From an uncultured Collinsella sp. (lineage in GTDB: Bacteria; Actinomycetota; Coriobacteriia; Coriobacteriales; Coriobacteriaceae): a stretch of 20,671 nucleotides of DNA. Position 1 is the first letter of the stretch. Each line of letters begins with the position of its first letter. Of the stretch, positions 1-6,825 are shown piece by piece. The notes below the pieces were generated by a model. The model did not search any database, had not been told where the DNA came from, and saw only the letters and a list, made by a program, of their open reading frames with translations. The translations under genes and the position numbers were made by a program. Location: the NCBI GenBank assembly GCA_902494465.1, contig CABUTH010000014.1, positions 1-20,671 of the forward strand, written 5' to 3'.

Positions 1-790
1 AGATTTTGTCGACATCCTCGCCGTACATGGGATAGCTCACGACGTCCATCTTGAGCAGGCCCTTGTTCGCAAGGCCGCAGAACAGCGCTGCGAAGTCGGC
101 GGTGGTAGCACCCTCCTGGCAGGTGGTGATGCCGTTTTCCAGGTAGATGTCCTGCATCTCGCCGATCATGACGTCCATATCCATCTTCTGACGCGGCTGA
201 ATCACGGCAAAGACCGGCCACATAGCGCCCGGCTCCTCGCAGTAACCGTCCGGCGTGCCGTCGGCCTCGCGACCGTAGCGAGCGCCCTCGGGATCGGGAG
301 TCTCGGCGGCAATGCCGGCAAGCTCCAACAGCTTGGTGTTGGCAACAACCATGTGGCTCGAAGCGTGGACGGCGATAACCGGAATGGCCTCGCTCACGCG
401 GTCGAGCACGTGACGGTTAGGGTGCTCATGCTCGGCCAGGGAATTCTGGTCGTAGGAAACACCCATGATCACGCCGTCCTCGCCAATGCCGCGCTGCTCG
501 GCAAAGGCAGCCAGACGCTCGACGATCTCATCGAAATCCGCCGCGCCGTTAAGGTCGGCAGCCACGATGTACTGCGTGCAGCCAGAGATGTGGCTGTGGG
601 GGTCAATCAGACCGGGCATAAGGCAGGCGCCGTTGAGGTCAATCTCCTCGGCATCCTCTGCCTGAGCGCGAGCCTCCTCGAGCGAGCCGGTAAACGCGAT
701 GGTGCCGTCGTCTGCAACCAGCAGGGCCCCAAAAGTCTCGTCCTCGCCGGTCATGGGAACAAAGTCGCCGTTAAAGTACAGCTTCTTCAT
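1..790 (-). CDS. Amidohydrolase, YtcJ-like metal-dependent hydrolase (N-terminal part; runs off the left edge)
   Basis: About 263 codons of the N-terminal part are visible; the C-terminus lies beyond position 1. The start is the ATG at 790-788, preceded by a strong GAGGAGG site. After a short beta-rich N-terminal strand region the protein reads PGLIDPHSH at residues 59-67, which is the H-x-H metal-binding motif (H65, H67) of the amidohydrolase superfamily. The following architecture, with segments such as GVSYDQNSLAEHEHPNRH and SSHMVVANTKLLE, matches the YtcJ / amidohydrolase-3 subfamily. Members hydrolyse C-N bonds of small amides, often N-acyl compounds or exoenzyme-derived ring amides, in the cytoplasm; the substrate cannot be read from sequence. 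It starts 3 bases after the stop of the MFS transporter gene, so the two are co-transcribed and may act on a shared compound. Later metal ligands (Lys/His/Asp) are outside the window, so an intact active site is not proven. Confidence 0.82.
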   Translation of the reverse strand, partial: MKKLYFNGDFVPMTGEDETFGALLVADDGTIAFTGSLEEARAQAEDAEEIDLNGACLMPGLIDPHSHISGCTQYIVAADLNGAADFDEIVERLAAFAEQRGIGEDGVIMGVSYDQNSLAEHEHPNRHVLDRVSEAIPVIAVHASSHMVVANTKLLELAGIAAETPDPEGARYGREADGTPDGYCEEPGAMWPVFAVIQPRQKMDMDVMIGEMQDIYLENGITTCQEGATTADFAALFCGLANKGLLKMDVVSYPMYGEDVDKI

Positions 791-793
791 GAC

Positions 794-2410
794 CTACTCC
801 TCCTCTTTGGAGAACTTCTTGATAGCAGGGGTGGTGGCCAGGCCAAGCACGATGATGGCAGCGCCCACGTAGTAAGCGAAACGCGTGGAGTTGAAGCGGG
901 ACTGGGCATTGATCTCGACCAGGGCGTCGCGCTCCTCATCGCTCATATCGATGTCCTCAATAGAAGCGCGGAAGTTCTCATCGGAGACGAGGTCGATATT
1001 GCGCTCGGAAATAGCGGCGACGGTGGACTCGGAAATGCGGGAATCGTTAGCGGCTGCATCCTTCACGGAGTTGGTGATACCAAAGAGCAGCACGGCACCC
1101 AGCAGGGCAATGCCGATGGCCTGGCCAACGTTACGCATGGTGGTCTGAATGCCGCCGGACTGGGAAGCGTCGCGCTCGTTCACGGCAAGGGCGACAACGT
1201 TGTTGGCCTGGGCGGAAACGATACCGGCGCCCGAGCCGGCAACAACGCAGCCAATGAGAATGCCCGGCATGGAAGCAGCGTCGAGCGTAACGGAGAACGC
1301 CATGATGATCAGGGCGGCGGCAAGGGTGAGGTAGCCGACCTGGATGACGCGACGCGGGTTAGCCTTCGGCATGAACTTGGGGATACCGATGGAGAAGGCG
1401 AAGGTCGGAACGCCAACGACGATGGAGAGCACGCCAACGATAGCCGGAGACCAGCCAGCAACGAGCTGCAGGTAGGGGGCCATCAGAATGGACTGAACAC
1501 CCATGAAGAAGAACGTGATGGCGGAGGCGGCGAGACCGGCGAGGACCTGCTGGGTCTTAAGGAAAGACTGGGGCAGCAGGGCAAAGCCGTTCTTCTCCTC
1601 GACCTTCTTCTCGACGTTGATCATAACGATGAGGATGATCACGCCCAGGACAGCCATGGGCAGGCAGGGGGAGATACCGGCGATGGTGAAGGGGCATGCC
1701 GGGAAGGGCTCGACGAGGCCCCAAGCGGAGATGCGGGACACGCCGACCAGGAACAGGAACAGGCCGGTTGCGGCAAGGGCAACGCCAACGCCATCGAACT
1801 TGAGCTTCTCATCGGACTGCTCGATCTCGGGCAGCTTGAAGGACAGCAGGAACACGAGTACAAAGTAGGCGGCGAGGACGAAGAACGTCACGCGCATGCC
1901 GGCGGCCATGAGCACGATCGAAAGCAGCAGCGGCAGCAGAGCGGAAAGGCCGGAGGCGGCGCCTATGCAGCCAAAGGCAAGCACGCGGTTCTTACCGTGA
2001 TAGATCTTGGGAACGAGGCCCAGAACCGAGGGAATCATGAACGACGCGCCGAAGCCCACGAGGGTACGGCCGCCCCAAATGAAGACGGTCATGTTGGGGG
2101 AAACGGCAAGGACGACCTCGCCGGCGGCGCACAGCAGGGCGCCCATGCGGAAGTTCTTCTTCCAGCCGATGATGGTGCCCATCATGCCACCGGCGATCAT
2201 AAAGGCGCCGGCCATGAGGGAGTAGACCATGTTGGCGAGCTGGATGTCGGCGGTGGTGGCGCCGAGGTCCTGCGTCAGGGCGGTTGCGGCGAGCGAAAGG
2301 GCGCCGTTATCGCCCGAAGTGCCCATCTGGGCCAGGATCAGAACGAGAACGGGGAGAAGCATGAACTTCTCGGCACCCTTCTCCTCTGCCACAGCTTTAG
2401 CTTTAGCCAT
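794..2410 (-). CDS. MFS transporter, DHA2-type (about 14 helices)
   Basis: A 538-residue major facilitator superfamily protein. Roughly fourteen hydrophobic segments can be seen, for example around residues 17-35, 58-82, 88-105, 107-131, 145-170, 172-192, 208-227, 240-265, 288-312, 320-344, 355-375, 381-402, 425-447 and 513-531, which fits the 14-helix DHA2 drug:H+ antiporter group (EmrB/QacA-like). The segment GRTLVGFGASFMIPS near 114-128 resembles the conserved arginine and helix region of that group. An acidic, hydrophilic loop at about 448-512 precedes the last helix. The start ATG has an AAAGGA site eight bases upstream. It is the first gene of a two-gene operon with the amidohydrolase. 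Likely role: proton-driven export (or, less typically, uptake) of a small organic compound across the cytoplasmic membrane. The substrate is unknown; coupling to the hydrolase is inferred from gene order only. Confidence 0.88.
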   Translation of the reverse strand: MAKAKAVAEEKGAEKFMLLPVLVLILAQMGTSGDNGALSLAATALTQDLGATTADIQLANMVYSLMAGAFMIAGGMMGTIIGWKKNFRMGALLCAAGEVVLAVSPNMTVFIWGGRTLVGFGASFMIPSVLGLVPKIYHGKNRVLAFGCIGAASGLSALLPLLLSIVLMAAGMRVTFFVLAAYFVLVFLLSFKLPEIEQSDEKLKFDGVGVALAATGLFLFLVGVSRISAWGLVEPFPACPFTIAGISPCLPMAVLGVIILIVMINVEKKVEEKNGFALLPQSFLKTQQVLAGLAASAITFFFMGVQSILMAPYLQLVAGWSPAIVGVLSIVVGVPTFAFSIGIPKFMPKANPRRVIQVGYLTLAAALIIMAFSVTLDAASMPGILIGCVVAGSGAGIVSAQANNVVALAVNERDASQSGGIQTTMRNVGQAIGIALLGAVLLFGITNSVKDAAANDSRISESTVAAISERNIDLVSDENFRASIEDIDMSDEERDALVEINAQSRFNSTRFAYYVGAAIIVLGLATTPAIKKFSKEEE

Positions 2411-2481
2411 GTGTTGGTTCCTTTCTTTTCCGTTTCACGCGGGCATTGAACCCCTTTGAGCCCGCGCGTCTTGTCGAGGCA

Positions 2482-2539
2482 AATATAGGCTGGAGCGCAA
2501 TACGGACGGCATCAGAGCCATTGCCGTAGATACGGCAAT
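2482..2539 (-). promoter_or_regulatory. Palindromic operator-like site and candidate -10 box for the MFS/amidohydrolase operon
   Basis: At 2520-2539 lies the perfect inverted repeat ATTGCCGTA-GA-TACGGCAAT (9-2-9). On the minus strand a TATATT hexamer at 2487-2482 can serve as a -10 box about 32 bases further downstream. No good -35 hexamer is present at the right distance, so a promoter that needs an activator bound at the palindrome is possible. A very similar palindrome sits at 3234-3251. The palindrome is seen directly; its function is inferred. Confidence 0.5.
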
Positions 2540-2584
2540 TCTGACGGCGGGCCTAAAGGGCATCTGCTTTTTCTCGTGTCAAGC

Positions 2585-2620
2585 AAAACGGCCGACCCCT
2601 TTGCTCGGGCCGACCGTTTT
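2585..2620 (-). terminator. Intrinsic terminator after the small membrane protein gene
   Basis: AAAACGG at one end and CCGTTTT at the other bound a 14-base-pair stem (two G-U pairs in the minus-strand RNA) around an 8-base loop. It sits 28 bases after the stop of the gene at 2649-3155, and the RNA stem ends in a run of U. Confidence 0.75.
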
Positions 2621-2648
2621 GAAGAGACAGTTTGATTGTTGGAAAATC

Positions 2649-3155
2649 CTAGGCAGTCGCGGCGACTTCCCCGGCGTCGACACCCGCGGTGGTGGCACCG
2701 ATGACGGCGTAGCCGCTCACACAGCCGGCAACGGCGCACATAACGCCCTTAAAGATCATCATGCCCGTGCGCGAAAGCGGCAGCGGGAGCACAAAAGTGC
2801 AAAGCCATGCAAGGGGCGTGGCAACTACGAGAGCGATGATGCCGACGACGATCGACAGGGGAATCGACTTTTTGGGCAGCTTTGCCAGCCAACCATAGCC
2901 TTCGGAATTACCAAGGTAAACACCCTTGTTGAAGTCCATCTTGGTCAGCGGCACCACGCACCAAGTCAAGATGAGACCGAGCAGGGCACCCGTCAGCGCA
3001 ATCTCCTCGACAACCTTACCGGCGGCAAAGGTAATATCGGCGTCCCCCGCGTGCATGCCCATAAAGATAAGTGCGTTGACGACGCCGTTGACGATGCCGT
3101 AACCGACGATGCACTTGTTCTTAAGATAGCTCTGGTAGTCCTTTGCGGCGGCCAT
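2649..3155 (-). CDS. Small four-helix membrane protein, function unknown
   Basis: A 168-residue protein that I do not recognise. The reading frame is open much further upstream, but the ATG at 3155-3153 has a GGGAGG site at proper spacing and gives a protein starting MAAAKDYQSYL, whereas the upstream extension runs through the intergenic region and is unlikely. Four hydrophobic segments are visible, at about residues 14-34, 48-70, 97-120 and 128-156, with a charged loop (KLPKKS) before the third. There is no recognisable motif or signal peptide, so it is an integral inner-membrane protein, perhaps a small transporter or membrane accessory protein. It is transcribed alone, with its own terminator. 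Its upstream region shares a palindrome with the MFS/amidohydrolase operon, which suggests common regulation. Confidence 0.8.
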   Translation of the reverse strand: MAAAKDYQSYLKNKCIVGYGIVNGVVNALIFMGMHAGDADITFAAGKVVEEIALTGALLGLILTWCVVPLTKMDFNKGVYLGNSEGYGWLAKLPKKSIPLSIVVGIIALVVATPLAWLCTFVLPLPLSRTGMMIFKGVMCAVAGCVSGYAVIGATTAGVDAGEVAATA

Positions 3156-3195
3156 ATGCCCTCCCCATTTTCGCAGTGTCATTTGAGTGGGGCAC

Positions 3196-3251
3196 AGTGT
3201 ATCCTCGCGCGCATTCCGCGCTGACCAGAAGGATTGCCGTATTAACGGCAA
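3196..3251 (-). promoter_or_regulatory. Second copy of the operator-like palindrome with candidate -10 box
   Basis: TTGCCGT-ATTA-ACGGCAA at 3234-3251 is an inverted repeat (7-4-7) with the same arms as the one at 2520-2539. On the minus strand TACACT at 3201-3196 can serve as the -10 box for the membrane protein gene, 31 bases beyond the palindrome's extended edge; the equivalent distance in the MFS promoter is 32 bases. The site also lies upstream of the plus-strand LacI-family gene. Confidence 0.5.
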
Positions 3252-3263
3252 CAGGCGCACCCC

Positions 3264-3301
3264 ACCGCCACGAAGGGGACAGGCACCTTTGTGGCGGTTT
3301 T
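3264..3301 (+). repeat. Hairpin carrying the GGGACAGG motif (terminator-like)
   Basis: ACCGCCACGAAGG at 3264-3276 pairs with CCTTTGTGGCGGT at 3286-3298 with one G-U pair and a 9-base loop, followed by TTTT on the plus strand. No plus-strand gene ends here, so it is not an obvious terminator of a real transcript. The GGGACAGG motif spanning stem and loop recurs at 6499 and 7059, which suggests a dispersed palindromic element. Confidence 0.5.
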
Positions 3302-3315
3302 CAACATGGTGGACT

Positions 3316-3346
3316 TTGACACCCCAGGGGCAGGCGATGCTACAAT
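3316..3346 (+). promoter_or_regulatory. Candidate sigma-70 promoter of the LacI-family gene
   Basis: A perfect TTGACA (3316-3321) and TACAAT (3341-3346) are separated by 19 bases, somewhat longer than the ideal 17. They lie 36 bases before the start codon at 3382. Confidence 0.55.
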
Positions 3347-3381
3347 CTGGCTTGTACTTGAAACGCATCAAAGGGGCCGCT

Positions 3382-4494
3382 ATGGCAAAGGTAAAAATCA
3401 GCGACGTCGCGCGCGAGGCCGGGGTTTCGCTGGGCACGGTTTCCAACGCGCTCAACCATCCCGAAAAGTTGCGCCCCGAGACCCTCAAGCTCATCAACGA
3501 GACCATCAATCGCCTGGGCTACCTGCCCAACCAAAGCGCTCGTCAGCTCGCGGGCGGCGCCACCAAGTCCTTTGGCCTGGTGCTCCCCCGTCTCGATCAC
3601 GGCTTTTCGCTCCAAATCGCCAGCGGCGCCCACAACGAGGCCCGCAAGCACGGCTACGACTTGCTCATCGCCAACGCCGATAACGACGACATTCTCGAGG
3701 ACCATTACCTGCGCTATTTTATGGGCACGCAGATGTCCGGCGTCATGGTTCAGCCCATGGCATCCCCCGACTGGCACCCCGCCATGACCAAGATGCCCGT
3801 GCCGATCGTCCATCTGGACATCCATTGCTCCGAGCCCGGCTACTACGTAGCGGCCGACAACGAGGCCCAGGGTCGCATCATTGCCGAACTTGCCATCGCC
3901 CGCGGCGCGCACCATATTGTCGTCGTCGGCCGAGCAGCATTTATGCAACTCACCCTGCGCGTCCTTGGCATTCATAAGGCGCTCGCCCTGCACCCCGATA
4001 TCAAGATCGAAGTCATCGACGCCGGCGAATGGAATACCGCTGCCGACGGCTACGGCATCGGTGCCCAAATCGCCGAGCGCGCCGAGGACGAACGTCCCGA
4101 TTTTGTCGTCGGTCTGACCGACGTGCTGGCCTCGGGCGTCATCTCGGCGCTGGTCGACAAAGGCATCGCCGTCCCCGGGCAAGTACGCGTAGCAGGTTGC
4201 GATGGCAACCCACTCGCTTGGAGCGGATCGGTCCCGCTCACTACGGTAGCGCCCCCGGGCTACGAGATTGGCCGCAAGGGCGTTCAATTGCTCATGGAGC
4301 AAATTGAGAACAAGGCCCCGGCAAAGACCAAGCACGTCCACATCGGCTCTGCCGCGCGCACCGTCACCGCGGTCACGGCCATCGAGGACATCAACCGCCA
4401 AGAACTCGTGCGGCCGTTCCTGCTGGAACGCGCCAGCACCCAGGCAAGCAGCCAGACCGACGCCACGGCCATCAACCTCGGTGCGTATCTATAG
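3382..4494 (+). CDS. LacI-family transcriptional regulator
   Basis: A 370-residue LacI/GalR-family repressor. The frame is open further upstream, but the ATG at 3382 has an AAGGGG site and gives the standard N-terminus MAKVKISDVAREAGVSLGTV. The helix-turn-helix spans residues 6-25, the hinge LPNQSARQLAGG about 48-59, and the periplasmic-binding-protein-like effector domain follows from about 64 to 340. It is some 30 residues longer at the C-terminus than usual, ending in a hydrophilic Ser/Thr/Ala-rich tail. The effector is probably a sugar or related metabolite, but cannot be named. It is divergent from the small membrane protein gene; the palindrome at 3234-3251 lies between them and recurs before the MFS operon, so this regulator is a candidate for controlling all three units, including itself. 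That assignment is inference. Confidence 0.92.
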   Translation: MAKVKISDVAREAGVSLGTVSNALNHPEKLRPETLKLINETINRLGYLPNQSARQLAGGATKSFGLVLPRLDHGFSLQIASGAHNEARKHGYDLLIANADNDDILEDHYLRYFMGTQMSGVMVQPMASPDWHPAMTKMPVPIVHLDIHCSEPGYYVAADNEAQGRIIAELAIARGAHHIVVVGRAAFMQLTLRVLGIHKALALHPDIKIEVIDAGEWNTAADGYGIGAQIAERAEDERPDFVVGLTDVLASGVISALVDKGIAVPGQVRVAGCDGNPLAWSGSVPLTTVAPPGYEIGRKGVQLLMEQIENKAPAKTKHVHIGSAARTVTAVTAIEDINRQELVRPFLLERASTQASSQTDATAINLGAYL

Positions 4495-4521
4495 CACGCC
4501 CGCAAGTATGCTAAGTCGCCG

Positions 4522-4567
4522 CTCAAGCAAAAGGGGCCCGACCATTGCCGGACCCCTTTTGCTTGAG
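4522..4567. terminator. Bidirectional intrinsic terminator between convergent genes
   Basis: Perfect 15-base arms CTCAAGCAAAAGGGG and CCCCTTTTGCTTGAG surround a loop containing a second short CCG/CGG pairing. It lies between the 3' ends of the LacI gene (plus) and the HAD gene (minus) and has A/T-rich arms that give U tracts in both directions. Confidence 0.85.
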
Positions 4568-4607
4568 TGCAAACGTGGGCAATTGCTCGTTTCAACGACG
4601 CAATTGT

Positions 4608-5258
4608 CTAGCGCACGGCCTTGACCGCCGCCGCCAGATCGAACAGCGTATCGAGCACGGCCTCGCAGCCATCCACCACGTCCTGCGGCAGCGGCACGAT
4701 ATCGGGGACGGCGAAGACATGGCATCCGGCCGTGATGCCCGAGACGCAGCCGTTGCGCGAATCCTCGACCACGGCACATTCCTCGGGAGCAAAGCCCGCG
4801 CGCTCGCAGGCGAGCAGATACATCTCGGGGTCGGGCTTGCCGTGCACGACGTCCTCGCCACACGTTACCGTTTCAAACTTGTCAAAAAGACCGACCATCT
4901 TAAGGTTGCGCTCGGCCGTAACGAGGCGCGACGACGTCGCTAGACCCACGTGATAGCCCGCAGCCAGCAGCTCGTCTAGGCACTCGGCGGCACCGGCCTT
5001 AAGTTCCAGTTCGGTCTTGACCATCTCGTCGCGAATCTCCTTGTGGCGACGATAGATCGCCTCGGTGGTTTCATGGCTGCCGTAATGCTTATCAAGGATG
5101 TCCATAACATCGGGCAGCGTGCGGCCGATAAACTGATGGATCAGCGCTTCATCAATCGCGAGCCCCAGCTCAGCGGCGCCTGCCTTCCAGGCCTTAATCC
5201 CCAAACGCTCGGTATCGACCAGCGTTCCGTCCATGTCAAAAATAACAGCCTTGATCAT
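4608..5258 (-). CDS. HAD-superfamily hydrolase, beta-phosphoglucomutase-like subgroup
   Basis: A 216-residue HAD subfamily IA protein. All four motifs are visible: FDMDGTLVDT with the nucleophile D8 and acid/base D10, LATSS with S109, GKPDP with K141, and VVEDS with E165-D166. A helical cap domain lies between about residues 16 and 85. These enzymes are cytoplasmic Mg-dependent phosphatases or phosphomutases acting on small sugar phosphates or similar metabolites. D10 and the cap are compatible with either a phosphatase or a beta-phosphoglucomutase; the substrate is not readable. The start ATG at 5258 is preceded by GGGGGA; the frame extends further upstream, but into promoter sequence. It is convergent with the LacI gene and divergent from larE, and stands alone as a transcription unit. 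Confidence 0.9.
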   Translation of the reverse strand: MIKAVIFDMDGTLVDTERLGIKAWKAGAAELGLAIDEALIHQFIGRTLPDVMDILDKHYGSHETTEAIYRRHKEIRDEMVKTELELKAGAAECLDELLAAGYHVGLATSSRLVTAERNLKMVGLFDKFETVTCGEDVVHGKPDPEMYLLACERAGFAPEECAVVEDSRNGCVSGITAGCHVFAVPDIVPLPQDVVDGCEAVLDTLFDLAAAVKAVR

Positions 5259-5318
5259 ATCGGTCCCCCATCGACTCTCGCTGTCGTATTGCCGCAACTC
5301 TACCGCATTTGGCAACTT

Positions 5319-5335
5319 GTATATAACGTATATAC
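5319..5335. promoter_or_regulatory. AT-rich inverted repeat between divergent HAD and larE genes
   Basis: GTATATA-ACG-TATATAC is a perfect 7-3-7 inverted repeat in the 173-base divergent intergenic region, 61 bases before the HAD start and 97 before the larE start. It may be an operator or overlap a -10 region. A weak plus-strand promoter for larE may be TTATGG at 5370 with TTATAG 17 bases further on. Confidence 0.35.
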
Positions 5336-5431
5336 CATATTGCACTTTCGTTACACAGATAGAAGACTTATGGCAAGTAACGCATTAGGATTATAGTTTT
5401 CGACCGAGTACTCAATGGTAAGGATCGTTTC

Positions 5432-6310
5432 ATGATTTTAGACACCACGGCACCCGCAGAGGAGCTTCAAGACAAGCTATCGGCGCTCGAACAGCTGCTT
5501 TTGGCATACGGGCGCGTGGCTATCGGGTTTTCCGGTGGCGTCGACAGCAGCTTTTTGGCCGCCGTATGCGCCCGCATCATGCCTACCAATACCCTCCTCG
5601 TCCATCTCACCACGCCGCTCATCGGCACGCCCGAACAGGCCTCGTTTGAGCGGTCCGTTGATGGGCAAGCCAATGAAGGGGCGCATTTTAAGCTCCCCGT
5701 GCTCAATCTTTCGGTCGATCAGCTGCAGCTCCCCCAAGTAGCCTGCAACGATGCCAATCGCTGCTACCACTGCAAGCACGCTGGCTTTACCGCCATCGTC
5801 AACCACGCCAAGTCGCTCGGCTTTCCCACCGTCATCGATGGCAGCAATGCAAGCGATCGCGGTGACTACCGCCCCGGCATGCGTGCGGCAGAAGAGCTCG
5901 GCGTACGCTCACCCCTTATGGAGGTCGGCTTTACCAAGGACGAAGAGCGCGAGCTGCTGTGCGCATGGGGCTATCCCGTTTGGAACCTGCCGGCGGGAGC
6001 ATGTCTTGCCACCCGCGTCCCCACGGGCGAGGAGCTTACGCGCGAGAAGGTCGATTTAATCCGCGCCTGCGAGGATTACCTGCACGATCTTGATCTGGCA
6101 CAGGTACGCGCGCGCTTGGTCGGCGGCTGCATGCATATCGAGGCCGCACCCGCAGATGTCGCCAAGATTGCCACCCTCGGCGGTGCCGCCGTCGACGACA
6201 AGGGCAAGACCCCGCTGCCCGCCGTTATCGAGTCCGCGCTGCGCGAGCTGGGCTGCGACCATATCTCCCCCGAGGTCACCCCCTACATTCACGGCAACAT
6301 GAACCTTTAG
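5432..6310 (+). CDS. larE: LarE-like ATP-dependent sulfur transferase (nickel-pincer nucleotide cofactor synthesis)
   Basis: A 292-residue PP-loop protein of the LarE family. LarE adenylates the carboxylates of pyridinium-3,5-biscarboxylate mononucleotide and inserts sulfur, giving the thio form used to make the nickel-pincer nucleotide of lactate racemase and other LarA-type enzymes. The ATP-binding PP-loop SGGVDSS is at residues 34-40; DGSNASDRGDYRPGM (136-150) and ELGVRSPL are typical family segments. Three cysteines stand out: C111 and C114 in RCYHCK and C191 in GACLATR. In the Lactobacillus enzyme a single cysteine at the last position donates its own sulfur; a trio has been described in homologues that bind a [4Fe-4S] cluster. 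No larA, larB or larC is within the window. The start has an AAGGAT site about nine bases upstream. A perfect hairpin begins directly after the stop codon. Confidence 0.87.
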   Translation: MILDTTAPAEELQDKLSALEQLLLAYGRVAIGFSGGVDSSFLAAVCARIMPTNTLLVHLTTPLIGTPEQASFERSVDGQANEGAHFKLPVLNLSVDQLQLPQVACNDANRCYHCKHAGFTAIVNHAKSLGFPTVIDGSNASDRGDYRPGMRAAEELGVRSPLMEVGFTKDEERELLCAWGYPVWNLPAGACLATRVPTGEELTREKVDLIRACEDYLHDLDLAQVRARLVGGCMHIEAAPADVAKIATLGGAAVDDKGKTPLPAVIESALRELGCDHISPEVTPYIHGNMNL

Positions 6311-6337
6311 GTTACGCCGTTTTACAAACGGCGTAAC
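6311..6337 (+). terminator. Perfect hairpin directly after larE
   Basis: GTTACGCCGTTT-TAC-AAACGGCGTAAC is a 12-base-pair perfect stem with a 3-base loop starting one base after the stop codon. There is no U tract after it, so it may protect the 3' end of the transcript or assist termination rather than be a classical terminator. Confidence 0.5.
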
Positions 6338-6388
6338 TGCTCGGCGCTGCGCAGGCCCCGGGCACGGCAATCTGACGCTCAACTTCAC

Positions 6389-6420
6389 GGGCGCGACCAA
6401 AAGGTCAGCGCCCGCTTGTT
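6389..6420 (+). terminator. Probable intrinsic terminator of larE
   Basis: GGGCGCGACC and GGTC-A-GCGCCC pair around AAAA with one bulged base, followed by GCTTGTTT. It is 79 bases past the larE stop and in the right orientation. Confidence 0.5.
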
Positions 6421-6492
6421 TCACGTCACCTTGCCGCACCCGGAGCCCGCTCGCTCGCATATGCTCAACCTGGACTGCGTTAACTGACCCAC

Positions 6493-6535
6493 CAAAACGG
6501 GACAGGCTTATTTTGGCAGGTTTTATCTGGGGAAA
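6493..6535. repeat. 43-base dispersed direct repeat, copy 1
   Basis: This 43-base stretch matches 7053-7095 with three mismatches. It contains GGGACAGG, then a TTATTTTGG segment and TTTTATCTGGGG. Within copy 1, CCAAAA and TTTTGG form a short inverted repeat. The two copies flank the decayed gene region. It does not look like an insertion-sequence end with an adjacent transposase; a REP-like mobile or dispersed element is more likely. Confidence 0.7.
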
Positions 6536-6551
6536 TATCGCAAGACAATCA

Positions 6552-6592
6552 CCCCTCTAGCACCCATCCAACTTCGAGAGACACTAGAGGGG
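6552..6592 (-). terminator. Hairpin after the gene remnant, probably its old terminator
   Basis: CCCCTCTAG (6552-6560) and CTAGAGGGG (6584-6592) form a perfect 9-base stem. It lies 15 bases past the stop of the minus-strand remnant and is followed on that strand by the T-containing TGATTGTCTTG. Confidence 0.5.
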
Positions 6593-6606
6593 CGACTCGG
6601 CTCCAT

Positions 6607-6825
6607 CTACTTCTTCCGATATCGGCGATTGCGGCTCGTCGATGAACCCATTACCTCAATGAGTCCTTTATCTGCCATTTTTGGCAGATGGTAACGGACG
6701 GACGAGATTTGGCATTCCGTCTCTCTAAAACAATAGATTTATCCCTCTAAAGTTTCGTATATCTCTCTAGCTTTAGAGAGATAAGCACCTTGTTTTAGAG
6801 AGACATTTAGAGAGATGCATCGAAT
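6607..6825 (-). pseudogene. Decayed C-terminus of a winged-helix protein, probably AlbA_2-type ATP-binding protein
   Basis: Reading the minus strand from 6825, one frame runs to a stop at 6609-6607 with a single internal TAA at 6741-6739. The N-terminal part reads ISLNVSLKQGAYLSKAREIY, a tetrapeptide-style repeat leading into a helix. After the TAA the same frame continues with QISSVRYHLPKMADKGLIEV and a basic end SRNRRYRKK. This has the pattern of a winged helix: recognition helix, DKGLIE turn, then a wing. AlbA_2-domain ATP-binding proteins and some Fic proteins end this way, often after a linker of short tandem repeats. No ATP-binding domain or start is left upstream. Base composition is more AT-rich than the neighbours. 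The family name is inference from pattern; the reading frame with a single stop is what the sequence shows. Confidence 0.55.

Noticed and set aside
353..2449. A 698-codon open frame on the plus strand opposite the amidohydrolase and MFS genes
   Set aside because: It is antisense to two genes with clear family motifs and strong ribosome sites; its composition (many His, Gly, Asp, Glu) is typical of the shadow of GC-rich coding sequence.
3156..3509. N-terminal extension of the small membrane protein by about 118 residues
   Set aside because: It would run through the divergent promoter region and into the LacI gene; the ATG at 3155 has a good ribosome site and the extension shows no domain.
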